51,627 nucleotides of DNA from Rhizobiales bacterium 63-22 (GCA_001898995.1 MKVZ01000003.1:83018-134644), one strand, 5' to 3'; positions 34,418-43,013 are shown, numbered from the stretch's first letter. Numbers and translations are program-made. Notes: generated from the letters alone by a model not told the origin.

Positions 34418-35167
34418 ATGAAAAGGTTGCAGGACAAGGTCGCCATCATCACCGGCGCGGGGTCGGGTTTCGGTTCGGGCATGGCGCATCGCTTCGCCGC
34501 CGAGGGCGCGAAGGTGGTTCTGGCCGATGTGAACCTGAAGCGGGTGGAGGACGAACTGGCCGAAATCGATCATTCCGCGCTTTCCGTGCAGGCGGACGTG
34601 TCGCGCAAGGATGACATGGAGCGCGTGGCGCGCGCCGCCTTCGAGACGTTCGGGCGCATCGACATCATGGTCAACAATGCCGGCTTCACCCATCGCAACA
34701 TGCCGCTCAGCGAGGTGAGCGAGGACAGTTTCGACCTCGTCAGCGCCGTCAACATGAAGGCGCTGTTCTATTCGGCGCAGATCGTCGTGCCGATCATGGA
34801 GCATCAGCGCGGCGGCGTCATCATCAACACGGCGTCCGCCACCGCGCTGCGTCCGCGCAAGGGGCTGGCGTGGTATTGCGCCTCCAAGGGCTTCGTGGTC
34901 AGCGCCACCAAGGCCATGGCGCTGGAACTGGCAGAGAAGAACATCCGCGTCAATTGCCTCTGCCCGGCGGAAAGCGGCGGCGACGGCCTGCACCAGTTCC
35001 TCGCGGAGGACACGCCGGAAGCCCGCGACGCGCTGAAGGCCACCATTCCGCTCGGCCGTTTTTCCACCGCCGGCGACGTGGCCGAGGTGGCGGTCTGGCT
35101 CGCCTCCGACGCCGCCGCCATGGTGACGGGCGTGGCGTTCGGGATCGACGGCGGCTATACGATCTGA
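34418..35167 (+). CDS. Short-chain dehydrogenase/reductase
   Basis: 249 aa, classical SDR. The cofactor motif TGAGSGFG is at about 12-19, NNAG at 86-89, and the catalytic set is S140 in NTASATA, Y153 and K157 in YCASK. The C-terminus GVAFGIDGGYTI is typical of the 3-oxoacyl-reductase/glucose dehydrogenase-like branch. An aspartate after beta-2 (LADVN) favours NAD(H). Substrate unknown. The start at 34418 removes a basic 17-residue extension. It converges on the MFS gene with a 13-bp overlap. Confidence 0.88.
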   Translation: MKRLQDKVAIITGAGSGFGSGMAHRFAAEGAKVVLADVNLKRVEDELAEIDHSALSVQADVSRKDDMERVARAAFETFGRIDIMVNNAGFTHRNMPLSEVSEDSFDLVSAVNMKALFYSAQIVVPIMEHQRGGVIINTASATALRPRKGLAWYCASKGFVVSATKAMALELAEKNIRVNCLCPAESGGDGLHQFLAEDTPEARDALKATIPLGRFSTAGDVAEVAVWLASDAAAMVTGVAFGIDGGYTI

Positions 35168-36390
35168 TCTCGGCCGAGCGTGATCCGGTTGTAGAGCGCG
35201 CCGAGCGCCATCAGCAGGCAGGTGCCGAGGAACACCGCCCGCATGCCGACATGGCCGCCGACGAAGCCGCCCACCACCGGCCCGGCCACCTGTCCCACAT
35301 ATTGCGACGAGACCGACCAGCCCAGCATGCTGCCCGCCACGCGGTCGGGCACATTATGGCGGATGACGCTGCTGATACAGGGCAGGAGCCCGCCCAGCGC
35401 CAGCCCCATCAGGAAGCGCAGCGCGATCAACTGCCATGCGGCGGTGACGAAAGCCTGCGGGATCAGGAGAACCGCCGAAACCGCCATCGCGCCGATGATG
35501 ACGCGCACATGGCCGATGCGGTCGGCGAGCCTGCCGAGATGCGACGCGGACAGGATGCTGCCCAGTGCCGCCGCCGCCATCACCACGCCCGCCACCATCG
35601 TGACCTTTTTCGGGTCGCCGACCAGTTGCTGGACATAGACGGTGATGATCGGCTCGATCGACATGTTGGCGAACAGCAGCAGCACGCCCGTCACCAGCAT
35701 GGCGATCACCGGCCCCTTGTCGGGAATCGCCGCCCAGACGGATTCCGCCTTCTGCTCCTTCGGCCGCTTCGGGGCCTTGCGCTCCTCGCGGATCAGGAAG
35801 GTGGTGGCGAGGAAGGTGAGGAAGATCACTCCGCCCGCCAGCCAGAAGGTGGCGCGGATGCCGATCAGCGGCGGCAGCACGCCGCCCAAGAGCGGCCCGG
35901 CGAGATTGCCTGCCATGATGCCCGCCGAAAGCGCGCCCAGCGCCCAGCCGGTGCGGTCCTTCGGGGTCTGCGTGGCGACGAGGATCATCGAGCCGGACGA
36001 ATAGCCGCCCGCCACGCCGATGAGCAGCCGCAGCGCCACCAGTTGCCAAACGCTCGTTACCATGCCGATCAGCGACATGGCCACGGCCATGCCGAAACTG
36101 GCGCGGATCAGCATCAGCTTGCGCCCGTAGCGGTCGCCGAGCCGGCCCCAGAGCGGCGCGACGAAGGCCGCCGCCAGAAAGGTCGCGCCATAGGCGATGC
36201 CCGACCACTGCACGATGGCCGCATGGTCGGCCACGCCCAACTGCTCCACATAGAGCGGCAGGAACGGCAGCAGCAGCGACATGGCGATCAGCGTTGTGAA
36301 GGAGCCGAGCAGGCACACCACGAGATTGCGCTTCCAATGACGTTCGGGACGTTCGTGGTTTTCGGCGGCGGCCGTCGCGGCAATGGTCAT
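35155..36390 (-). CDS. MFS transporter, drug:proton antiporter type
   Basis: 411 aa with 12 predicted membrane helices in two halves. The MFS loop motif GRLGDRYGRKLMLIRA after helix 2 and GHLGRLADRIGHVR in the second half are visible, and GYSSGSMILVATQTP resembles motif C regions of efflux pumps of the multidrug kind. A charged central loop (REERKAPKRPKEQKAES) separates the halves. It is divergent from a GntR regulator, and the gap contains a good operator, so ligand-controlled expression is likely. Cargo unknown. Confidence 0.85.
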   Translation of the reverse strand: MTIAATAAAENHERPERHWKRNLVVCLLGSFTTLIAMSLLLPFLPLYVEQLGVADHAAIVQWSGIAYGATFLAAAFVAPLWGRLGDRYGRKLMLIRASFGMAVAMSLIGMVTSVWQLVALRLLIGVAGGYSSGSMILVATQTPKDRTGWALGALSAGIMAGNLAGPLLGGVLPPLIGIRATFWLAGGVIFLTFLATTFLIREERKAPKRPKEQKAESVWAAIPDKGPVIAMLVTGVLLLFANMSIEPIITVYVQQLVGDPKKVTMVAGVVMAAAALGSILSASHLGRLADRIGHVRVIIGAMAVSAVLLIPQAFVTAAWQLIALRFLMGLALGGLLPCISSVIRHNVPDRVAGSMLGWSVSSQYVGQVAGPVVGGFVGGHVGMRAVFLGTCLLMALGALYNRITLGRDQIV

Positions 36391-36410
36391 GAGAGAGTTC
36401 CGGTTGATTT

Positions 36411-36429
36411 GTATTCCAATTTGGGATAC
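36411..36429. promoter_or_regulatory. Probable GntR operator between MFS and GntR genes
   Basis: GTATTCC and GGGATAC form an imperfect 7-bp inverted repeat around AATTT, 20 bp upstream of the MFS start codon. FCD-type GntR proteins bind short palindromes of this kind. The site would cover the MFS promoter and lie 75 bp before the regulator start. Confidence 0.6.
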
Positions 36430-36503
36430 CAAGATGGAAACCATGCAATGCGCCCCGCCGGTGCGCTTGTCAATGCCGGCGGAAAAAAGAAGGTCAGGGC
36501 CGC

Positions 36504-37169
36504 ATGTCACAAATGCTTGAAGTGGAAGGGCTGCTGCGCGGCATGATCCTCGGGCTGGAGCTTGGGCCGGGCGAACGGCTGACGGAACGCTGGATCGAGG
36601 CGCGGTTCTCGGCCTCGCGCACGCCGATCCGCGCGGCATTGCTGCGGCTGGAGGCTGAGGGGCTGGTGCGGCGCGAGGGGCGGGGATGGACCGTCTCGCC
36701 CATCGATCTCGGCGAGATCGGGCAACTGGGCGTCTATCGCGAGGCGGTGGAGCTTGCGGCGCTGCGGCTGACCTGCACACTGGAGGATCGCAGCGGGGTG
36801 GAGACCCTCGCCGCCATGCTCGACAGTTGCGAGGCGGCGACGCCGCGCGAGGAATGGCATCGCGTCGGCATGGATTTCCACATCGAGCTGGCGCGGCTGT
36901 CGGGCAACGAATTTCTCACGCGCGGCGTGCAGGACGCCATGCGGCGGCTGTCGCGGGCGCGCTGGCTGGAGGTGCGCGATACGGCAGCACTTGCCCGTGC
37001 ATGGGACGAGCACCGCGCCATCCTCGACGCGGTGCGTGAGGGCGACGCGGACAGGGCGGCGGCGCTGATGAGCGCGCATCTGAACGGAAGCCGCAGCCGC
37101 CTGATCGACAGCCTGCGTGAGGATCGCCGCGGCCTGCGTGCGCGGGGCTTCGCAGTGATCGCCGCCTGA
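36504..37169 (+). CDS. GntR-family (FCD) transcriptional regulator
   Basis: 221 aa. Winged HTH at about 8-65 (GERLTERWIEARFSASRTPIRAALLRLEAEGLV), then an all-helical FCD effector domain with metal-binding-type residues (DFHIELARLSGN, and WDEHRAILDAVREGD). It is divergent from the MFS gene and probably controls it. The start at 36504 has AGGTCAGGGC upstream. Its stop codon abuts that of azlD inside a hairpin. Confidence 0.87.
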   Translation: MSQMLEVEGLLRGMILGLELGPGERLTERWIEARFSASRTPIRAALLRLEAEGLVRREGRGWTVSPIDLGEIGQLGVYREAVELAALRLTCTLEDRSGVETLAAMLDSCEAATPREEWHRVGMDFHIELARLSGNEFLTRGVQDAMRRLSRARWLEVRDTAALARAWDEHRAILDAVREGDADRAAALMSAHLNGSRSRLIDSLREDRRGLRARGFAVIAA

Positions 37170-37182
37170 TCAGCCGATCAGG
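37165..37182. terminator. Small hairpin spanning two convergent stop codons
   Basis: CCTGATC and GATCAGG are perfect 7-bp arms around AGCC. The hairpin covers the stop codons of gntR (plus strand) and azlD (minus strand). There is no T-tract, so it is at best a weak bidirectional terminator or 3'-end stabiliser. Confidence 0.4.
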
Positions 37183-37469
37183 TAGCGGCACAGACCCGCC
37201 GATGCGATGCCGACGATCACCGTCGGCAGCATGGAAAGCCGTGTCGCGGCTATGACTGTGATCGCCAGCGCCAGCAGGTCGGCGGGCCTGTCGGACACGA
37301 AATCCGGCGCGATGACCGAGATCAGCACGCAGCCGGGCGCGGCCTCCATCACCGCCGTGGCGCGCCGCCCGAGCGTGCGGTTGCGCAGCAGCACATAGCC
37401 GCCTATGCGGGTGAGATAGGTGACGGAAGCCATCAGCACGATGGTGAGGACGACGGTCGGGTCGATCAT
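37170..37469 (-). CDS. azlD: AzlD-family branched-chain amino-acid exporter subunit
   Basis: 99 aa with about four membrane segments. TYLTRIGGYVLL at the start and RLSMLPTVIVGIASAGLCRYL at the end match AzlD, the small partner of AzlC. The pair exports branched-chain or related amino acids. Its start overlaps the azlC end by 4 bp. Confidence 0.87.
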   Translation of the reverse strand: MIDPTVVLTIVLMASVTYLTRIGGYVLLRNRTLGRRATAVMEAAPGCVLISVIAPDFVSDRPADLLALAITVIAATRLSMLPTVIVGIASAGLCRYLIG

Positions 37470-38206
37470 TTCTCACCTGCCAGAACATAGGCCGCGATCA
37501 GGCCCGACAGCGCGCCGGTGGCGACGTACCACGCGCCGGGCACGGTGAGATAGACCGTCGCCGCGACGACGAGGCTCACCAGCCACGGCCTTGCGGCAGC
37601 AAAACCCTTCCACATGCCGGCGAGCAGCACCAGGAACACCGCCGGGAACGCCATGTCGAAGCCGTAGGGGCGCAGGTCGCCCATCATCGGGCCGAAGGCA
37701 GCGCCGAGCGTGGTGAAGAAAATCCATGCGGTGTAGAAGGGCACCGCCACCCCGGCATAGAAGCGCAGGTCCAGCGCCGGTTTCGCGCCTGCGGCCTCGC
37801 GGCGGCGGGCGTCGGAAAGTCCGAGCGCCCAGCTTTCGTCGCACATCAGGAACAGCGCGGCGAAGGCCTTCCGCTTCGGCAGATGGCGGATGAAGGGGGC
37901 GAGTGCGGCGCCCATCAGCAGGTGGCGGCTGTTGACCAGAAAGGTAATCGCGGCGATCAGCAGCACATGCGGCGGCGAGGTCCAGAGCTGGATGGCCGCG
38001 AATTCCGACCCGCCCGCGAAATTGAGGCCCGTCATCATCGGCACTTCCACGGCGCTCAGGCCCTTCTGCGCCGCCTGCGCGCCCAGAACCAGCGCGTAGG
38101 GAACGATACCGAGCAGCACCGGCAGGCCGGCGGCGGCCCCGCGGCGGAACTGCGACCAGCCGGCGGGTTTGCGGGTTTCGGGAGCGTAAGCCTGTGAAAT
38201 GTCCAT
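37466..38206 (-). CDS. azlC: AzlC-family branched-chain amino-acid exporter subunit
   Basis: 246 aa with about seven hydrophobic segments. GAAAGLPVLLGIVPYALVLG and the motif NFAGGSEFAAIQLW (the AzlC family's GAsQFAA-type signature) plus NSRHLLMGAAL are hallmarks. It forms the large part of the exporter with AzlD. Divergent Lrp-type regulator with 175 bp between strongly suggests amino-acid-dependent control. Confidence 0.88.
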   Translation of the reverse strand: MDISQAYAPETRKPAGWSQFRRGAAAGLPVLLGIVPYALVLGAQAAQKGLSAVEVPMMTGLNFAGGSEFAAIQLWTSPPHVLLIAAITFLVNSRHLLMGAALAPFIRHLPKRKAFAALFLMCDESWALGLSDARRREAAGAKPALDLRFYAGVAVPFYTAWIFFTTLGAAFGPMMGDLRPYGFDMAFPAVFLVLLAGMWKGFAAARPWLVSLVVAATVYLTVPGAWYVATGALSGLIAAYVLAGEK

Positions 38207-38381
38207 GTGATTCTCGCCGGCGGAACTTTATTTCCGCCGCTTTCCGTCGCTGGAGATGCATTCGGTAGATGGGCGTCACTATAGCCACTATCGCCCGCAA
38301 TCGGGTTGCAAATATTGGCAGGATGCATCAATATTTGGCAGATAGTGCCACTTTTTCAGCCTTTCATGGAATGATAAGCCA

Positions 38382-38840
38382 ATGAAGCTCGACGAGATCG
38401 ACAAGCGGATTCTGCGCGTGCTGCAAAGGAACGGCCGCATCGCAAACAACGACCTTGCGCGCGAGGTCGGGCTGTCGCCGTCGCCCTGCCTGCGGCGGGT
38501 GCGGCTTCTGGAGGAGGCGGGGGTGATCGACCGCTATGTGGCGGTGCTCGATCCGGCGCGAACCGGCAAGGGGCAATTCTTCTTCGCCCGCATCTGGCTG
38601 AAGGCGCAGGACGAGGACACGATCGAGCATTTCGCCAGCGAGGTGCTGAAGTTGCCGGAAGTGCTGGAATGCTATCTCATGCTGGGCGATTGCGACGCCA
38701 TGGTGCGCTGCGTCGCCGCCGATATCAGCGATTACCGCCGCTTCCAGTCCGAGCATCTGAGCCGCATCAGGGGCGTGCAGAACGTCAAGACCGACGTGCC
38801 GAGTCAGATCGTCAAGCAGACATCCGAACTGCCGTTGTAG
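38382..38840 (+). CDS. Lrp/AsnC-family transcriptional regulator
   Basis: 152 aa, full length. N-terminal HTH at about 5-60 (LDEIDKRILRVLQRNGRIAN, then DLAREVGLSPSPCLRRVRLL), and C-terminal RAM ligand-binding domain with GDCDAMVRCVAADISDYRRF. Divergent from azlCD, so it is likely an amino-acid-responsive regulator of that exporter. The region in between is AT-rich with ATATTTGGCA-like stretches but I cannot define a site. Confidence 0.92.
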   Translation: MKLDEIDKRILRVLQRNGRIANNDLAREVGLSPSPCLRRVRLLEEAGVIDRYVAVLDPARTGKGQFFFARIWLKAQDEDTIEHFASEVLKLPEVLECYLMLGDCDAMVRCVAADISDYRRFQSEHLSRIRGVQNVKTDVPSQIVKQTSELPL

Positions 38841-39121
38841 GCCGGAGCCTCCATTTCCTCGCGGTCGCGCCATCCCTTCACGGTGCGTTCGGGCATGTCG
38901 TAAAGCTCATCGACATAGCCGACGCAGAGCCATCTATCCGTAGCGGGGGAGGCGTCAAAAACAGGCGCGATCGTATAAAATATGGAATCCCGTCCCGTCC
39001 AACACGCATCTTTTCCCGTTCCCGTGCGTTTTCGTGATGCAACGATAACGGGCGGCAATGAAGGACCGTCCGGGACGTTCGGCCCGACCGGCACTCGCCG
39101 GGTCAACGATGGAGAAGAGAA

Positions 39122-39403
39122 ATGCTCCAGACCAAAGACCGTCCGGACGCACGGCAGATTGCCGGCAGCCTGACCCGCGCGCAGCAGGACGCCCTGCGCG
39201 CGATCGGATTTTTTCGCCGGCAACGCAAGGCCGGGAGGGGCTGGCGTGTCGGCGACAGGTATCTGTCGGACAAGATCGTGGGCCGGCTGGAACAACTCGA
39301 CCTTGTCGAGGCGAGCGCCGTGAACGGCGAGCCGATCCTCCAGCTCACCATCGTCGGTGAAGCGATCAAGGGCCGGCTTCTGCAACGCCCCATGGTCCGG
39401 TGA
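39122..39403 (+). CDS. Small protein of unknown function
   Basis: 93 aa, basic in the middle, with no membrane segment. The pattern DRYLSDKIVGRLEQLDLVEAS followed by LQLTIVGEAIKGRLL looks like a winged-helix-type fold, but this is a guess. GGAGAAGAGA immediately before the ATG supports translation. Spaced 72 bp from the convergent alcohol dehydrogenase gene. Confidence 0.6.
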   Translation: MLQTKDRPDARQIAGSLTRAQQDALRAIGFFRRQRKAGRGWRVGDRYLSDKIVGRLEQLDLVEASAVNGEPILQLTIVGEAIKGRLLQRPMVR

Positions 39404-39475
39404 AGGCGGCGGCGGCAAGGTCCGTCATGCCGGTCACCGCCGCCGAACTCAGGGAGCAAAGACCGCCCGTAAGGC

Positions 39476-40528
39476 TCACGCCGCCAGGGTGGCGTTGTCG
39501 ATGACGAAGCGATATTTCACGTCGCTCTTGACCATGCGGTCGTAGGCGGCGTCGATATCCTGGATCTTGATCATCTCGATATCGGCGACGATGCCCTTTT
39601 CGGCGCAGAAATCCAGCATTTCCTGCGTTTCGGCGATGCCGCCGATCAGCGAACCGGCAATCGACTTGCGGCGCATGATGAGCGCCGAGAACTCCGGCGT
39701 CGGATGCGGGTTTTCCGGCACGCCGACCAGCGTCAGGGTTCCGTCGCGCTTGAGCAGCGTCGTCAGCGCGTCGAGATTGTGGCTCGCCGCCACCGTGTCG
39801 AGGATGAAGTCGAAGCTGTTGGCGTGCGCCTTCATCTCGTCGGCGTTGCGCGACACGATCACCTCGTCCGCGCCGAGGGCCTTGGCGTCGGCGCGCTTGC
39901 TGTCGGAGGTGGTGATGGCGACCGTATGCGCGCCCATGGCGTGGGCGAGCTTGACGCCCATATGGCCGAGCCCGCCGATGCCGACGATGCCCACCTTCAT
40001 GCCCGGCCCGACGCGCCAGTGGCGCAGCGGAGAGTAGGTCGTGATGCCGGCGCAGAGCAGCGGGGCCACGGCGGCAAGCTGCTCCGGCGCGTGGCTGACT
40101 TTCAGCACGAACTTGTCCTTGACCACGATGCGCTGCGAATAGCCGCCGAGGGTGTGGCCGGGCGCGTCGGGCGTCGGGAAGTTATAGGTGCCGGTGAACA
40201 TGTGCTCGCAATATTGCTCCAGCCCGTCGTCGCAGGCGTAGCAGTTCTGGCAGCTGTCGACCATGCAGCCGACGCCGACCGCGTCGCCGACCTTGAACCT
40301 GGTCACATTCGCGCCGACCGCGCTGACATGGCCGACGATCTCGTGGCCGGGCACGCAGGGGTAGACCGTCCCGGCCCATTCCGAGCGCACCTGATGCAGG
40401 TCCGAATGGCAGACGCCGCAATAGGCGATGTCGATCTGGACGTCGTCCGGTCCCGGCGCGCGGCGGGTGATGTCGATGGGTTCCAGCGGCTTGTCGCCGG
40501 CGTAAGCGCCATAGGCTTTCGTCACCAT
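39476..40528 (-). CDS. Zinc-dependent alcohol dehydrogenase (YahK/cinnamyl alcohol type)
   Basis: 350 aa, medium-chain dehydrogenase. Catalytic zinc motif YCGVCHSDLHQVRSEW, GHEIVGHVSAVG, the structural-zinc cysteines in CMVDSCQNCYACDDGLEQYC (short lobe) and the NADP Rossmann motif GIGGLGHMGVKLA are all present. This branch mostly reduces aldehydes with NADPH. Start at 40528 has AGGAAGGA upstream. Same strand as dmeR upstream, with 140 bp between. Confidence 0.92.
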   Translation of the reverse strand: MVTKAYGAYAGDKPLEPIDITRRAPGPDDVQIDIAYCGVCHSDLHQVRSEWAGTVYPCVPGHEIVGHVSAVGANVTRFKVGDAVGVGCMVDSCQNCYACDDGLEQYCEHMFTGTYNFPTPDAPGHTLGGYSQRIVVKDKFVLKVSHAPEQLAAVAPLLCAGITTYSPLRHWRVGPGMKVGIVGIGGLGHMGVKLAHAMGAHTVAITTSDSKRADAKALGADEVIVSRNADEMKAHANSFDFILDTVAASHNLDALTTLLKRDGTLTLVGVPENPHPTPEFSALIMRRKSIAGSLIGGIAETQEMLDFCAEKGIVADIEMIKIQDIDAAYDRMVKSDVKYRFVIDNATLAA

Positions 40529-40644
40529 GGGGTCGTTCCTTCCTGAGAGTGAAATGGAAAAGCGCCGTGCGAATGACGGCGATTCATCTATCATTCTATT
40601 ACGGATGACGCCCGACGATTAGATGAAAAATCGCCATGAGACTT

Positions 40645-40659
40645 ATGAGCCCGGCTCAT
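40645..40659. promoter_or_regulatory. Palindrome upstream of the alcohol dehydrogenase gene
   Basis: ATGAGCC, C, GGCTCAT is a perfect 7-bp inverted repeat located 10 bp past the dmeR stop codon and about 117 bp upstream of the dehydrogenase start. It could be an operator or part of a dmeR 3'-end hairpin; no T-tract is seen. Confidence 0.3.
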
Positions 40660-40668
40660 GAATGATGG

Positions 40669-40944
40669 CTATTTCAGATAGGCGCGCACCACGTCGACCA
40701 GTTCGCCCGCGCCTTCGTCGCGCTCCTTCTGCGGCAGGCCGCCATCGGCGACATGCAGGAGGATGTGATCCTCGATCACCTCGGCCATCAGCCCGTTGAC
40801 CGCGCCGCGCACCCCGGCGATGACCTGCATGACCTCGGCGCAGCCCATCTCCTCCACCAGCATCCGCTCCACGCCTTCGAGCTGGCCGCGGATGCGGCGC
40901 ACGCGGTTGATGAGCTTCTGCTTTTCGCGAATGGTGTGGGTCAT
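40669..40944 (-). CDS. dmeR: Nickel/cobalt-responsive repressor of the RcnR/CsoR family (DmeR)
   Basis: 91 aa, all-helical. The metal fingerprint of RcnR-type sensors is exact: H3, C35, H60 and H64 are all present, which distinguishes it from copper CsoR and formaldehyde FrmR types. It should repress the adjacent efflux gene until nickel or cobalt binds. It follows dmeF on the same strand after 19 bp. In described rhizobial dmeRF operons the repressor comes first; here it comes second. Confidence 0.88.
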   Translation of the reverse strand: MTHTIREKQKLINRVRRIRGQLEGVERMLVEEMGCAEVMQVIAGVRGAVNGLMAEVIEDHILLHVADGGLPQKERDEGAGELVDVVRAYLK

Positions 40945-40963
40945 GACTACTCCTGCACGGGTT

Positions 40964-41950
40964 TCAGGCGGCGCGGGCCTCCACCTCCACCGTCACATGC
41001 GACAAATCGTGGATCGCCGCAAGTTTTTCCCGATAATAGGACGGCGGGCGCGGACGGTCCGCGACGATGGAGACGATGGCGCCGTGGTGGCCCGGCCCCA
41101 GCCGCCAGACGTGGAGATCGGCGATCTCGCCGCCTTCCCGTTCGATGATCGTTTCGATCTCTTCCGGCAGGTCCTCGCCTTCGGGAATATAGTCGGTGAG
41201 TATCGCGCCGGTCTCGCGGATCAGGCTCCACGACCAGCGGGCGATGACCAGAGCGCCGACGATGCCCATGATCGGATCGAGCCGGACCCAGCCATAGAGC
41301 GCGCCAAGCCCCAGCGCGACGATGGCCGTCACCGAGGTCAGCGCGTCGGCCAGCACATGCACATAGGCCGCGCGCAGATTGTGATCGTTGCCATGGGCGT
41401 GATGGGGACCGTGATCGTGATCGTGCCCATGATGATCATGATGGCCGTGATGCGCGTGATCGCCTCTCAGCAGCACGGCGCAGACGAGATTGACCGCGAG
41501 GCCGAGCACCGCGACGAGGATGGCCTCGCGGAAATCGATATGGACCGGCGCGCGCAGCCGCAGCAGGCTTTCCCAGCCGATGGCAAGCGCGATGAGCGCC
41601 AGAACGATGGCGCTGGCGAAACCCGCCAGATCGCCGAGCTTGCCGGTGCCGAAGGTGAAGCGCGGATTGTGCGCCTGCCGGCGCGCGTAGCGATAGGCAA
41701 GGGCTGCGATCAGCATCGCCGTCGCGTGGGTGGACATGTGCCAGCCGTCGGCTGTCAGCGCCATGGAGCCGAAAATATCGCCGGCGACGATTTCGGCCAC
41801 CATCATGGTGGCGGTGATGGCGATCACCATCCATGTGCGCCGCTCGTTGCGGGCGTGGTCTTCGCCGAGAAAGACGTGGTCGTGCAACCTGTCGAACCGG
41901 CGGGACGGTGTCGTATCGGCGGAAGAATCGGGCGCGTGATCGTGGGGCAT
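40964..41950 (-). CDS. dmeF: Cation diffusion facilitator, cobalt/nickel exporter DmeF
   Basis: 328 aa with six membrane helices. The metal-site residues lie in SMALTADGWHMSTHATAM (helix 2) and HVLADALTSV (helix 5), and a long His-rich loop (HAHHGHHDHHGHDHDHG) separates helices 4 and 5. N-terminal DHAPDSSADTTPSRRFDRL is acidic. The C-terminal cytoplasmic domain (HVTVEVEARAA) is normal. It exports excess Co/Ni from the cytoplasm. In the same window urease needs nickel, so this exporter balances nickel supply. Confidence 0.92.
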   Translation of the reverse strand: MPHDHAPDSSADTTPSRRFDRLHDHVFLGEDHARNERRTWMVIAITATMMVAEIVAGDIFGSMALTADGWHMSTHATAMLIAALAYRYARRQAHNPRFTFGTGKLGDLAGFASAIVLALIALAIGWESLLRLRAPVHIDFREAILVAVLGLAVNLVCAVLLRGDHAHHGHHDHHGHDHDHGPHHAHGNDHNLRAAYVHVLADALTSVTAIVALGLGALYGWVRLDPIMGIVGALVIARWSWSLIRETGAILTDYIPEGEDLPEEIETIIEREGGEIADLHVWRLGPGHHGAIVSIVADRPRPPSYYREKLAAIHDLSHVTVEVEARAA

Positions 41951-41974
41951 GGGACCGGCTCCGTTACATATAAA

Positions 41975-41991
41975 ATAGGGGGGTATACTAT
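41975..41991 (-). promoter_or_regulatory. DmeR operator candidate with G-tract
   Basis: ATAG at the left and CTAT at the right flank a run of six G and TATA, 24 bp upstream of the dmeF start. An A-form-prone G-tract between inverted ends is the signature of RcnR/CsoR-family operators. It overlaps an AT-rich promoter-like stretch. Confidence 0.65.
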
Positions 41992-42191
41992 TTTTGCACG
42001 CTTGGCAAGGCGATGGCGGGCTTCCGACGCGGCCGGACCGCGTCCGCCTCCACCGAATGGAGGATGCCCTACGCCCAATTTCCGGTGCGCTGCGCCGGAT
42101 CGCGGAACGGCTTTGTGCGGGGCTTGGATGTAGCTTGGTGTCGATCAGGCCCGGCACTCAGGCATCGGGCGTCCATCTGGCGGAGGATTTC

Positions 42192-43013
42192 ATGTCGAAG
42201 CAACACGATCCCAACTCGCCGCGCGGTCGCGCACGGCGGCATTTTCTCGGCGTGATGGGCGCGGCGGGCGCCCGCGCGGCAATCGTCGGTTCCCTTCTGG
42301 CCTCGGCCGGTTCGGCGCGGGCCATGGGCGATCGCTGGTGGCTGCCCGGCCAAGGCGGCGGAAAGGGCGGCGACAAGGGCGGCGACGGCGCCAACTGCCT
42401 TCTGCGCGGCACGCGGATCGACACGCCCTCCGGCCCGGTCGCCATCGAGGACCTCGCCGTCGGCGATCTGGTGCAGACGGCGGACGGCGCGGTCTTGCCC
42501 GTGCGCCGGATCGGCCGGCAGAGTTTCCGCAAGGGCGGCGCTTCGTGGGGCGAAGGCATCATGCCTGTGCGCATCGCGCGCGGCGCGCTGGGCGCGGGCC
42601 TGCCGCGCCGCGAGCTTTATCTTTCGCCCGACCATGCCCTGTTTATCGACGGCGTGCTGATCCGCGCCCGGAATCTGGACAATGGCCGCACGATCCGCTC
42701 CATGGCGGAGCCGGTCTCCGGGGCGCTCGATTATTTCAACATCCTGCTCGACCGGCATGCGGTGGTTCTGGCGGAAGGGGCGGCGGTCGAAAGCTTCCGG
42801 CTCGACGGCGGCAATTACCGCAATTTCACCAATTTCGCCGAGTTCGAGGCCCTGTTCGATGCCGCGGAGCGATCGCCGATGCGGCCTTGCGCGCCGGTGC
42901 GCGGCTATGAGGGCGGGCGCGAGCACCTGCACGCGCTTCTGTGCCTCGTCCTGCCGATGCGCGACGTGGTGGCCGAAACGCGCGAGCGGCTGGCCGCTCT
43001 AGATGCGGTCTAG
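42192..43013 (+). CDS. Tat-exported Hint-domain protein
   Basis: 273 aa. N-terminal twin-arginine-like signal (RARRHFLGVMGAAGA, cleavage near SARA at residue 44), a Gly-rich linker (GGGKGGDKGGDG), then a Hint (Hedgehog/intein-type) domain starting at C69. Domain motifs: CLLRGTRIDTPSGPVAIEDL, and LYLSPDHALFIDGVLIRARNL. Such domains cleave peptide bonds autocatalytically, using the N-terminal cysteine. The part before C69 would be only some 24 residues after signal removal, so its cargo is tiny. Start at 42192 has GGAGG seven bases upstream. Overlaps convergent puuB by 15 bp. Confidence 0.83.
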   Translation: MSKQHDPNSPRGRARRHFLGVMGAAGARAAIVGSLLASAGSARAMGDRWWLPGQGGGKGGDKGGDGANCLLRGTRIDTPSGPVAIEDLAVGDLVQTADGAVLPVRRIGRQSFRKGGASWGEGIMPVRIARGALGAGLPRRELYLSPDHALFIDGVLIRARNLDNGRTIRSMAEPVSGALDYFNILLDRHAVVLAEGAAVESFRLDGGNYRNFTNFAEFEALFDAAERSPMRPCAPVRGYEGGREHLHALLCLVLPMRDVVAETRERLAALDAV

